Shown: positions 27,232 to 35,091 of the stretch, piece after piece
Numbering within the stretch: position 1 is the stretch's first letter
How the letters are laid out: each line of letters begins with the position of its first letter
Source: Variovorax paradoxus
GTDB taxonomy: Bacteria > Pseudomonadota > Gammaproteobacteria > Burkholderiales > Burkholderiaceae_C
Length of the DNA: 64,000 nt
Assembly: GCF_018614875.1 (NCBI RefSeq)
Contig: NZ_JAGGNW010000031.1
Location: forward strand, 82,099 to 146,098
Direction: 5' to 3'
Notes under the pieces: model-generated
What the model was told of the DNA's origin: nothing
Databases searched by the model: none
What the model saw: only the letters and a program-made list of their open reading frames with translations
Made by a program: the position numbers and the translations under genes

Positions 27232-28536
27232 TCAGGACCGGAGGCTGGCCGACACCACCTTACCGGGCGCGCACATGTTGGCGCCGCCATCCGGCGGAGC
27301 TTCCTGCGGCTCCTTGCCTTCGATGCGTGCCACTGCATAGATGGAGCCCTGCTCGGCATACGGGAACGGTACGCTGTAGGTACTCTGCAGGGCGTCCGAG
27401 GCCACGGGCAGCAACTGCTCCACGCGCGCCGGCACCGACTTGGCGGATTCACCGACCTTCACGTCGAGCACGGAACCAATCCCCAGGCGCTTGGCCACCC
27501 GCGCCGGAAACACCGCCACCACGCCGAGCCGGCTGCAGTCGGTCACCCGCACCAGCGAGGCACCCGCCGTGACGTATGCGCCTTCGGGTGCCAGCACGGA
27601 ATGAACCTGCCCCGCCTGGGACGCCTTGATTTCGTAGAAGGACAGCTTTTCCACCCGGCGGCGTTCCTCCTCCTCGAGATCCCTGACTTCCTTGAGCTGC
27701 TTGAAGATGGCGGTGGCGTCCTGCTGGGCGCGGCCGACGCTGTTGCGCAGCGCCTCGCGGCGGCTCGAGAGCGTCTGGAACAGGTTGCTGCCCCCGGTGC
27801 CCACGAAGGCCCCCTGGCCGGCACTGGCCACCGTCTGGGCCTGCCCGGCAAACGACTGTTCCGCCACCGAGGCATTGGCGCGCGCCGTGTTCAGCTGCGC
27901 CATGGATGCGTTCATGACCTGCTCGCTGATCGCTCCCTGTTCCAGCAAGGCCTGGTTGGTCCGCACCTTGGCCTCCTGCTCTTCCACCACGCTGTGCGCC
28001 ACGTCGCGCTGCCGCCGCGCGATCTGCCAGGCCTCCCAGGCCTGCGCCAGCGACGCCTCGCGGTGAACGCCCGCTTCCTGCCCGACAGACCTCATCTCCT
28101 GGTTGTCGGACTTGTACTGATTACCCAGCTGGGCCAACTGGCTTTGCAGTGCGAGGTGCTGGGACCTCAGGGTGGTGAGGATCTCCTGGCTGACGGTCGG
28201 GTTGCGCACCGTGGCCACGATGGTGCCGGGCTCCACCTTGTCGCGCGCATGCACCACCATCTGCGACACCACCCCGTTGATCGGCGAGGTGATCAGCCCC
28301 ACTGGCGCCTGCAGCACCGCGCGGGTGGCTTCCGATGACAGCAGCGGCTGGACCAGCGTCGCGACCATCAGCCACAGCACGAAGGCCAGCAGCGCATAGG
28401 CCGCCAGCTTGGGAATGAAGGCACCCGACTGCCGGCGCCGACAGCCACCACCGGAAACTCGACGGGCGCCCAAGGCACCCGCGACGCGCCGCTGGCTGTG
28501 GGAAAAGAAAACTGAAATCGGTTTTGACGCACGCAT
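27232..28536 (-). CDS. HlyD-family membrane fusion (adaptor) protein
   Basis: A 434-residue protein. The N-terminus is basic, then one membrane segment (about 43-63, LAAYALLAFVLWLMVATLVQ) leads to a lipoyl/barrel-sandwich part (APVGLITSPINGVVSQMVV; KASQAGQVHSVLAPEGAYV) split by a coiled-coil hairpin of about 170 residues. A beta-barrel domain follows. It should bridge the inner-membrane synthase and the outer-membrane channel. It resembles the membrane fusion partners of glucan synthases such as BgsB and Alg44. ATG 28536 was chosen because GAGAGGTGG precedes it. It is the first gene of the operon. Confidence 0.82.
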   Translation of the reverse strand: MRASKPISVFFSHSQRRVAGALGARRVSGGGCRRRQSGAFIPKLAAYALLAFVLWLMVATLVQPLLSSEATRAVLQAPVGLITSPINGVVSQMVVHARDKVEPGTIVATVRNPTVSQEILTTLRSQHLALQSQLAQLGNQYKSDNQEMRSVGQEAGVHREASLAQAWEAWQIARRQRDVAHSVVEEQEAKVRTNQALLEQGAISEQVMNASMAQLNTARANASVAEQSFAGQAQTVASAGQGAFVGTGGSNLFQTLSSRREALRNSVGRAQQDATAIFKQLKEVRDLEEEERRRVEKLSFYEIKASQAGQVHSVLAPEGAYVTAGASLVRVTDCSRLGVVAVFPARVAKRLGIGSVLDVKVGESAKSVPARVEQLLPVASDALQSTYSVPFPYAEQGSIYAVARIEGKEPQEAPPDGGANMCAPGKVVSASLRS

Positions 28537-28979
28537 AGCCACCTCTCGTGAGACCACGTAGCGCCGGAACAAACGGCGCGACCAATGAAGGATTCGCCCG
28601 CAGCAACGAACGCAAAGCCGGAGGCTCGCGGCCGCATGCTGCAGTGCAATATGAAGGTACGTCGAAACCCGGATCGAGGCTGCTTCGGAGCGAAACAAGG
28701 TGTGCCGAATTCACATTTCCGCAACACCAAGGGTCGAGGCAAAGTCCTACATTGCTGTCAGATTGCGCGCAATTGACGACAAAAGGCTTCACCGGGCATG
28801 CAGGCTGACGCAAAACCCCAGCGCCCCCTGGGGAGTTCAGGGGTGCACGGCGCCCCAGGCTCGACACGCCGGGCGCCTCGGCATTTTGAACCCGCGGCCG
28901 CGGGGATGGGGTACGGAGAAGATTTCAGTAACGATACCGATCGTGTCCCGGGCCGGTTCAGCCCACCCGGGAGTGGCTG
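28537..28979. other. 443-bp non-coding region upstream of the polysaccharide operon
   Basis: I see no convincing gene in either strand. It should contain the promoter of the leftward HlyD-GH-GT2 operon. A perfect palindrome CCCGCGGCCGCGGG lies near 28892-28906, just downstream of the methyltransferase stop; it could be the stem of a terminator but lacks a clear T-run. Confidence 0.4.
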
Positions 28980-29891
28980 CTATCCCGGCATTCGCCGTTC
29001 TGACGCTGCCGGCGCAGCCGATACGGGATCGCCGCGACGCTTGGCCACGCACATCAGCGACAGCGCGCTCGCAGGCGACGAAGGCCGCCGGCCGGACAGT
29101 ACATTGCCCAGCCGGTATTTCCATTGCGCCGGCCCCACCACGCCGCGCAGCGCCTCGGCGCCGATCTGGTGGTTGTGCGGGTAGACGCGGACCTCGAAGC
29201 CCAGCGGTTCCAGTGTCGAATGGAAGAACTCCTTCGTGACCCCGTCGCCGGGCTGGTGATGGACCTCGGTTCTCAAGCCCCACGATTGCTGGTTGCCTGT
29301 CTTGTGAAAACCATGCCCGATCGCCCGATAGATCCACAGCCGTGCATCCCACATCAGCTTGGCAAGGCCCTTGTAGTCCCAGGCGGTGAGTTGCGGATCG
29401 TGATCGGTGACCAGGAGGCCGTGAGGCTTCACCAGCCGGGCCCCCTCGCGCAACACTGCGGCCATGTCGTCGCAATGATGCAGCGACGCATTGATGGCGA
29501 CGATGTCCGCCACCTGCGAGCGAAAAGGCGTGTAGGCCGCATCGGCCAGCACCGCCGTATAGCCCAGCTTCGCCGCCAGCTCCAGCGAACCGGGCGCAAC
29601 ATCCACGCCGATCAACAGCCGTGGCTTTCCCCCCAGAGTGGCAAAGATATTGCCCGGCCCGCAGCCGAGATCGATGACGACCTTGTCCGTCCAGTCGCCG
29701 GCAGCCGCAAGCCACCGGCTTTTGAAATGCGCGTCGCGGTGGCAAAAATCCAGGTATTCCTGGGCCCATTGCGCATTTCCAAAATAGGTGGCATTGGCAG
29801 TAATGGCGTCGGTTTTCCGATGAAGCTTCGATTCGAAATAATTCCCGGAACGCTTCAAGTTCACATGCGGCAATAAGATGTCCCGGATCAT
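28980..29891 (-). CDS. Class I SAM-dependent methyltransferase
   Basis: A 303-residue protein. Motif I is VVIDLGCGPGNIFATLGG near residues 71-88, then LIGVDVAPGSLELAAKLGY, and AINASLHHCDDMAAVLREG and VKPHGLLVTDHDP match the Methyltransf_11/25 core. The substrate cannot be deduced. It is transcribed toward the polysaccharide operon with a 440-bp gap, so a functional link is only possible. Its upstream region (29892-30085) is AT-rich compared with its surroundings. Confidence 0.85.
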   Translation of the reverse strand: MIRDILLPHVNLKRSGNYFESKLHRKTDAITANATYFGNAQWAQEYLDFCHRDAHFKSRWLAAAGDWTDKVVIDLGCGPGNIFATLGGKPRLLIGVDVAPGSLELAAKLGYTAVLADAAYTPFRSQVADIVAINASLHHCDDMAAVLREGARLVKPHGLLVTDHDPQLTAWDYKGLAKLMWDARLWIYRAIGHGFHKTGNQQSWGLRTEVHHQPGDGVTKEFFHSTLEPLGFEVRVYPHNHQIGAEALRGVVGPAQWKYRLGNVLSGRRPSSPASALSLMCVAKRRGDPVSAAPAASERRMPG

Positions 29892-30085
29892 TTTTTATCC
29901 CTCAAGATCTGGCGCGACATTGCGTGAGACAAGTTATTCCTGAGAATTACATGGCTTTCGATCTTGTGGTCAATATTTTTAATACATTTACAAGCCAAGC
30001 TATTTGATAACTGCCCTATTGGCTACCTCATTCAGGCGATATCCGGCGTCGATATCCCGGGCATCCACTGCGCGCGCAAGCAGCG

Positions 30086-30844
30086 TCATCGGCCAATGAA
30101 AGCGGTCACCCCGTCGCGAAACGCCTGGCTGCCATACACCTCCCCGATCAGGTCATCGTCGTCCAGCCGCTGCTCGACGACGATGCGGCGGATGCTCTCC
30201 TTGACGGCCTTGTGCGTGACCGGTGACAGCGCCATGAGCCGCTGCGCCAGCGCATGGGCGGCGGCATCCAGCTCGCCCGGGGCACAGGCGGCATGCACAT
30301 AGCCGCAGGCGAGCGCTTCCTGTGCCGACAGGCAGTCGGCAAGCAGCAGCATCCTCTTGACACGCGGCACGCCCAGGGCGGCCTGCAGCCGCGCGATGTT
30401 GCGCGACGACAAGGTGTTGGACAGCGTCCTGGCAATGGGCGCGCCGAAGCGCGATGCCTCGCTGCAGACCCGGAAATCGCAGGCCGTCGCCAGGGCCAGG
30501 CCGCCGCCGACGGCCCAGCCGTCGATCACGGCCACAGTGGGTACGGCGATGCGCTCGACCGCATCGATGACGCGCTCCACGAAGGCCTCGTAGGCAACGC
30601 CGTCGCGGCCTTCGCGGAAGTCCTTGAAGTGGGCGATGTCCGTGCCCGAGACGAAGGACTTGCCGCCCGCCCCCCTGAACAGCACGCTGCGCACCGCGGG
30701 ATCGCGCGCGCACGCGCCGATGTGTTCCAGCAGCGCCTCGTACATCTCCAGCGTCATCGCGTTGTGGCGTTCGGGGCGATCGATCACGATCTCGGCCACG
30801 CCCGACGCATGGATGCCTAGTTGCACGCATTCAGCTGAACTCAT
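30086..30844 (-). CDS. Enoyl-CoA hydratase/isomerase family protein
   Basis: A 252-residue crotonase-fold protein: VIDRPERHNAMTLEMYEAL, the oxyanion-hole region GGKSFVSGTDIAHF, and DGWAVGGGLALATACDFRV. It acts on acyl-CoA thioesters; the exact reaction (hydration, isomerisation or hydrolysis) is not evident. The start overlaps the stop of the CoA-transferase gene (ATGA), so the two probably work on the same acyl-CoA. Confidence 0.9.
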   Translation of the reverse strand: MSSAECVQLGIHASGVAEIVIDRPERHNAMTLEMYEALLEHIGACARDPAVRSVLFRGAGGKSFVSGTDIAHFKDFREGRDGVAYEAFVERVIDAVERIAVPTVAVIDGWAVGGGLALATACDFRVCSEASRFGAPIARTLSNTLSSRNIARLQAALGVPRVKRMLLLADCLSAQEALACGYVHAACAPGELDAAAHALAQRLMALSPVTHKAVKESIRRIVVEQRLDDDDLIGEVYGSQAFRDGVTAFIGR

Positions 30845-32025
30845 GAGGCCACCGCCGCGCCGGCCAGCGCATTGATCTCGGCCATGATCTCTTCGTTGTG
30901 TTCGCCCAGCAATGGCGGATGCCGGCGCACCTGCTGTGGGGTACCCAGCAGCTTGACGGGAAAGCCGATGTTCTTGACCTTGCCCTCGATCGGATGGTCG
31001 ATCTCCATGCACATGCGGCGGTGCGTGCCGTGCTCGCCTTCGAAGGCGTCCGGATAGGACAGGATGGGTCCGGCCGGGATGCCGGCGGCCAGCATGGCGT
31101 CGATCCAGTCGGCGCTGTTCCGTTGGCCGAACTCCCGTTCCAGCGCCTCGATCAGCGCCTCGCGGTTCTTCAGGCGCAGCGAGACGCTGGCGTAGTCCGC
31201 GTGTTCGACGAGGTCCGGCCGCTGCAGCAGTTCGCACAGCCGGGTCCAGAGCTTCTGGTTGGTCGCGCCCATCACGAAATAGCCGTCGCGCGCCTTGACC
31301 GCCTGGTAGGGCGCACTCATCTTGTTGCTGGTGCCCAGCGGCGCCGGCCGCACGCCCGTGCCCCAGTACTCCGACATGTCCCAGACCGAAAAGGCCATGG
31401 CCGCGTCGAACAGCGAGGCGTCGATGTGCTGGCCCACGCCCGACTTCTGCGCGCCGATGTAGGCCGCGAGCAGCGCGTAGGTGGCAAACAGCGCGCAGCC
31501 GATGTCGGCCACGGGCACACCGGCCTTGACCGGCTTCTCGCCAGCGTAGCCGGTCACGCTCATCACGCCGGACATGGCCTGCGCCATCAGGTCGAACCCC
31601 GGCCGGTCGGCCCACGGACCGCTCTGGCCGAAGCCGGAGATGCTCACGTACACGATCTTCGGGTGGATCTTCCTGATCGACTCGTAGTCGATGCCCAGGC
31701 GCTGCACCGCGCCGGGCCGGTAGTTCTCGACGATCACGTCGGCGGTCCGGGCCAGCTTGTAGAAGGACGCGCGGTCCTCCTCGCTCTTGAGATCCAGCGT
31801 CAGCGAGCGCTTGTTGCGGTTCATGTTCAGGAAGCCCATGCTGTCCGGCCCCTTCATCTTGAAGCCCATGGCGCCGCGGGTCTGGTCCCCGCTCGGCGGC
31901 TCGACCTTGATCACGTCGGCCCCCAGGTCGGCCAGCAGCATGCAGGCGAACGGCCCGGCCATGACCTGGCTCACGTCCAGAACCCGGATGCCCTGCAGCG
32001 GCAGTTGTCGTGCTTGGTGATTCAT
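30841..32025 (-). CDS. CaiB/BaiF family (class III) CoA-transferase
   Basis: A 394-residue protein beginning MNHQARQLPLQGIRVLDVSQ, with FACMLLADLGADVIKVE, NRNKRSLTLDL and RPGFDLMAQAMSG, where the Asp is the catalytic nucleophile of the family. It transfers CoA between carboxylic acids. Start 32025 follows GAGGAGGGCTGA and lies one base after the stop of the receptor gene, so the operon is tightly coupled. Together with the hydratase it suggests degradation of an imported carboxylate. Confidence 0.93.
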   Translation of the reverse strand: MNHQARQLPLQGIRVLDVSQVMAGPFACMLLADLGADVIKVEPPSGDQTRGAMGFKMKGPDSMGFLNMNRNKRSLTLDLKSEEDRASFYKLARTADVIVENYRPGAVQRLGIDYESIRKIHPKIVYVSISGFGQSGPWADRPGFDLMAQAMSGVMSVTGYAGEKPVKAGVPVADIGCALFATYALLAAYIGAQKSGVGQHIDASLFDAAMAFSVWDMSEYWGTGVRPAPLGTSNKMSAPYQAVKARDGYFVMGATNQKLWTRLCELLQRPDLVEHADYASVSLRLKNREALIEALEREFGQRNSADWIDAMLAAGIPAGPILSYPDAFEGEHGTHRRMCMEIDHPIEGKVKNIGFPVKLLGTPQQVRRHPPLLGEHNEEIMAEINALAGAAVAS

Positions 32026-32026
32026 T

Positions 32027-33001
32027 TCAGCCCTCCTCGGTGATCCTGGCGGTGCGCACCACCTCGCCCCATTTCTTGAACTCGGCGGCCATGAAGACGG
32101 CGAACTTGTCGACGGAACCGCCGCCGTCCTCCACGCCATAGCCATCGAAGCGCGTGATCACATCCGGCAACGCCAGCACCTTGTTGATGTCGGCGTTGAT
32201 CTGCACGGCCAGGTCCCTGGACATGTCCCTGGGGCCGACCACGCCATACCAGCTGGAGACGTCGAAGCCCTTGAAGCCCTGCTCGTCCATGGTCGGCAGT
32301 TCAGGAAAACCCTTGGCCCGCTGCAGGCGGGTCTGGACGATGCCCGTCATCCTCCCGGCCTTGACCTGCGCCGTGGCCGCCGTCATGGTGTCGAAGCTGT
32401 AGTCGATCTGCCCGCCGATCAGGTCCGTCTGCATCGGGCCCGACCCCTTGTAGGGCACGTGGATGCTCTTGACGCCGGCGGCGATGTTGAACATCGCGGC
32501 CGCCAGGTGCTGCACCGATCCCGTGCCGGAGGAGCCGAAGCTGATCTTTCCCGGGCTCTTCCTGCACTGCTCGACCACCTCCTTGATCGATCCGGTGGAG
32601 TTCTTCGCGCTGGTCACCAGCATGTGCGGCGTGGCGCCGACCATGACGACGGGCGCGAAGTCCTTCAGCGGGTCGTAGGTGATGCTCTTGAAGATGTGCG
32701 GCGAGATGGCATGCGTGTTGACGTGAGCCATCAGCAGGTTCACGCCCTCGGTGAACCGGGTCCGCGCAAAGAAGTCCGCTGCCAGCGCGCCGGTGGCACC
32801 GGGCTTGTTCTCGACGACCACCGAGCGGCCCCACAGTTCCGAGAGCTTCTGGCCCACGATGCGGGCGAACACGTCGGTGCCGCCGCCGGGCGCCCAGCCC
32901 ACGTAGATCTTGACGATGCCCTTGGGCAATTCGGTGGCTCCCAGAGCCCAGGGCGCGGCCAGCGCGCCGGCGCTGGCCGCAATGAAGTCTCGGCGTCTCA
33001 T
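32027..33001 (-). CDS. Bug-family tripartite tricarboxylate transporter substrate-binding protein
   Basis: A 324-residue periplasmic protein with a twin-arginine-like signal (MRRRDFIAASAGALAAPWAL) and the Bug signatures KIYVGWAPGGGTDVFARI, VVENKPGATGALAADFFA, APVVMVGATPHMLVT and GSVQHLAAAMF. Bug proteins bind carboxylates or related small molecules. No TctAB membrane genes are adjacent, as is common for orphan Bug genes in Burkholderiales. It is co-transcribed with the CoA-transferase and hydratase. Confidence 0.93.
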   Translation of the reverse strand: MRRRDFIAASAGALAAPWALGATELPKGIVKIYVGWAPGGGTDVFARIVGQKLSELWGRSVVVENKPGATGALAADFFARTRFTEGVNLLMAHVNTHAISPHIFKSITYDPLKDFAPVVMVGATPHMLVTSAKNSTGSIKEVVEQCRKSPGKISFGSSGTGSVQHLAAAMFNIAAGVKSIHVPYKGSGPMQTDLIGGQIDYSFDTMTAATAQVKAGRMTGIVQTRLQRAKGFPELPTMDEQGFKGFDVSSWYGVVGPRDMSRDLAVQINADINKVLALPDVITRFDGYGVEDGGGSVDKFAVFMAAEFKKWGEVVRTARITEEG

Positions 33002-33121
33002 GTGATGCGTCCTTGGTGGTTGTGCCGCTACTCTCCCGTAGCGCCCAAGGTGCGGCAAGAACGTGAAACGCATGCCTGGCTTCGTGATCCGCGAAGCCAA
33101 AGGCCGCGGGAACGCCGCTTC

Positions 33122-34012
33122 CTAGGCGCTGCTGCCGATCAGCTGGGCCACCACGTTGCGCAGCGTCTGCTCCTGCGCGTGGCCTTCGACACACGACAGC
33201 ACATAGGCGCGCCGGTGCCAGTCGCCGTGGATCTCGGCCGAGCCCAGCTCGTCCTCGGGGTGGAAGCTGCGCAGCACGTCAGGCGGCATCAGGCCCACGC
33301 CCAGGCCGTGGCGCACCAGCGCCAGCATGGTGTCGAAACCGCTGGTCGAGAAGTTGTTCGGGAACGATCGGCCGCGGCTGCGGTAGGCCCCCTGCAAGGC
33401 GGACAAAATCGCCGAGCCCTTGCCAAGGCTCACGACCGGCAGGTCCAGAAAGTCGTCGATGCCCACGGGCCCATCCGAGAACCGGAAATGCCGGCGGCTG
33501 TACACGAGGACCAGCCTGTCCTGCCGGTAGTCGAACTTCTCCAGGTCCAGGAACCCACTCTTCTTTTCGTAGATGCCGACGTCGATCACCTTGTCGCGCA
33601 GCAATTGCTGCACGATCTTGCTGTTCTCCTCGAGGATCTTCAGCGTGATCTGCGGATAGGCGTCGCGCAGCCGGGCGATGTCCCTCGCGAGGAACTGGAT
33701 GATGGCCGCCTTCGGCGCGCCGATGAGGATGCGCCCATCCTGCCCGTGGCTCAGCACCTGGGCGTCGCCTTCGAGCCGGCCGATGAGGTTGTCGATCTGC
33801 CGGATGTGCGCCATCAGCCGGCTGCCGGCCTCGGTGATCAGGACGCCGTGGGGCACGCGCTTGAACAGCCTGGCGCCCAGTTGCGACTCCAGGTCGCTCA
33901 CGCGCTTCGACGCAGCGGCCACGGCCAGGTTCAGCCTGTCGGCGGCCCGCGAGATGCTGCCTTCCTCGGCGATGCACAGGACCAGTTGGACGGTGGTGGA
34001 GTCGAGCTTCAT
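33122..34012 (-). CDS. LysR-type transcriptional regulator
   Basis: A 296-residue regulator. The N-terminal winged helix-turn-helix (EEGSISRAADRLNLAVAAASKRVSDLESQLGARLF) is near residues 16-50, followed by a periplasmic-binding-protein-like effector domain. It lies upstream on the same strand as the receptor-CoA-transferase-hydratase genes, separated by 120 bp, and probably controls them in response to their substrate. Confidence 0.93.
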   Translation of the reverse strand: MKLDSTTVQLVLCIAEEGSISRAADRLNLAVAAASKRVSDLESQLGARLFKRVPHGVLITEAGSRLMAHIRQIDNLIGRLEGDAQVLSHGQDGRILIGAPKAAIIQFLARDIARLRDAYPQITLKILEENSKIVQQLLRDKVIDVGIYEKKSGFLDLEKFDYRQDRLVLVYSRRHFRFSDGPVGIDDFLDLPVVSLGKGSAILSALQGAYRSRGRSFPNNFSTSGFDTMLALVRHGLGVGLMPPDVLRSFHPEDELGSAEIHGDWHRRAYVLSCVEGHAQEQTLRNVVAQLIGSSA

Positions 34013-34557
34013 GAGGGTGGGCAGTCCAGCGGCATATGCCGGGCATTGTGATGAAGCCAGCAGCAGTTGAAGGCCAACGCTCGCGTTGCGCAGTTAGTTA
34101 TGAGCGATATGTACTACCAAATGTGTGCAACTTTGCGCCATGCCGCCCTCCAATCCACCAATCACAGAGGGCGAGTTCTCCACCATTGCGGTGGATAAGA
34201 CGGTGGAAAAGCCTGTGCGCATCGTCGGGAGAGCGTTGCCACGCCTGTGTCGCGACACTGCGCCTGTAAAAGCGGCACCGCATCCCGGAAGTTCGGGACG
34301 CACGCCTTGGCGAGTGCGTCGCCATAGTTGGCGCGCAGATATTTTTGCGCGCATGGCTCATCGACTGGTGGCTGCGGTCTGGAGCCTCAGCTGGCGGAGA
34401 GTGTGAGAGCGATAAGTCCTTTTCAATCAATGACTTATCCATCCGATACCATCAAGAATGCCACGGAAACATTGCTATTGGCGCGACGGCGCGGCCAATG
34501 GAACCTCGCACTGGACGAGAGAATCGTCCGATGCAACTTTCCACAGCGATCAAGGGT
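34013..34557. other. 545-bp region without a recognisable gene
   Basis: Between the LysR gene and the immunity-like gene there is no convincing coding frame on either strand, and base composition is lower in GC than in the flanks. It may be degraded mobile DNA or RHS-locus spacer. I could not identify an element. Confidence 0.4.
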
Positions 34558-35091
34558 TCAGTCATTAGCCTCAAGCCATCTGGCTGCGTGGCCGACTGCT
34601 CTCAAGTACCGCGTTTCGAACTCGACTTTCGTAATCTCGTCCATCTTTACTTCCAATGGTTGGGAGATACGCAGACCGCGCGCGGAGATTTTGTCGAGCA
34701 GCAAGCCGGCCGAGGTTACATCGCGCGGGACACCGATGAAACAGACATCCGGGTCATCGATTTCCATGTGGATAGCAACCGTCGCTCCCTTGCGGGCGAG
34801 CATCTGTAGGTCCAACACCATGTTGCAAGAGAACTCTTTTAGAAGCTCGGCGTCGTCCACCGTCTTCCATGCGCCTAAAGCAGCTTGATAGAACTCAGCC
34901 TTATCGAAAGCTCGGTCAAAGTAGCGAATCGTTTTCGTCGGAAGAATGCAGAAGCCGTCGAGGTCAAGCGAATCTGAAAGCTCGGATGCGATAACGCTGT
35001 CCGTGCTTGATTGGCGGATATGGCAGACCAAGGCTTCCAGATCATCGATACGCGCAATACGCACGAGGTCAGGCAGATTGTCGGAGTTCAT
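34558..35091 (-). CDS. Candidate immunity protein for the RHS toxin
   Basis: A 177-residue acidic cytoplasmic protein (MNSDNLPDLVRIARIDDLEA) with no signal or membrane segment and no recognised family. Its start shares a base with the RHS stop (TGATG), so it is translated directly after the toxin. Position, size, acidity and lower GC are what is expected of a cognate immunity gene. The basic toxin tip would fit an acidic partner. The function is inferred from context only. Confidence 0.6.
   Translation of the reverse strand: MNSDNLPDLVRIARIDDLEALVCHIRQSSTDSVIASELSDSLDLDGFCILPTKTIRYFDRAFDKAEFYQAALGAWKTVDDAELLKEFSCNMVLDLQMLARKGATVAIHMEIDDPDVCFIGVPRDVTSAGLLLDKISARGLRISQPLEVKMDEITKVEFETRYLRAVGHAARWLEAND

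Noticed and set aside
28720..28780. Possible sigma-70 promoter for the HlyD operon (TTGCGC, 17 bp, TAGGAC on the minus strand)
   Set aside because: The -10 box matches the consensus too poorly to report as a feature.
28892..28906. GC palindrome near the methyltransferase stop as a terminator
   Set aside because: The stem is perfect, but no T-run follows on either strand, so an intrinsic terminator is not supported.
34094..34550. Several short frames between the LysR and immunity-like genes
   Set aside because: None has a convincing start, ribosome site or recognisable protein text, and they conflict with each other in frame and strand.
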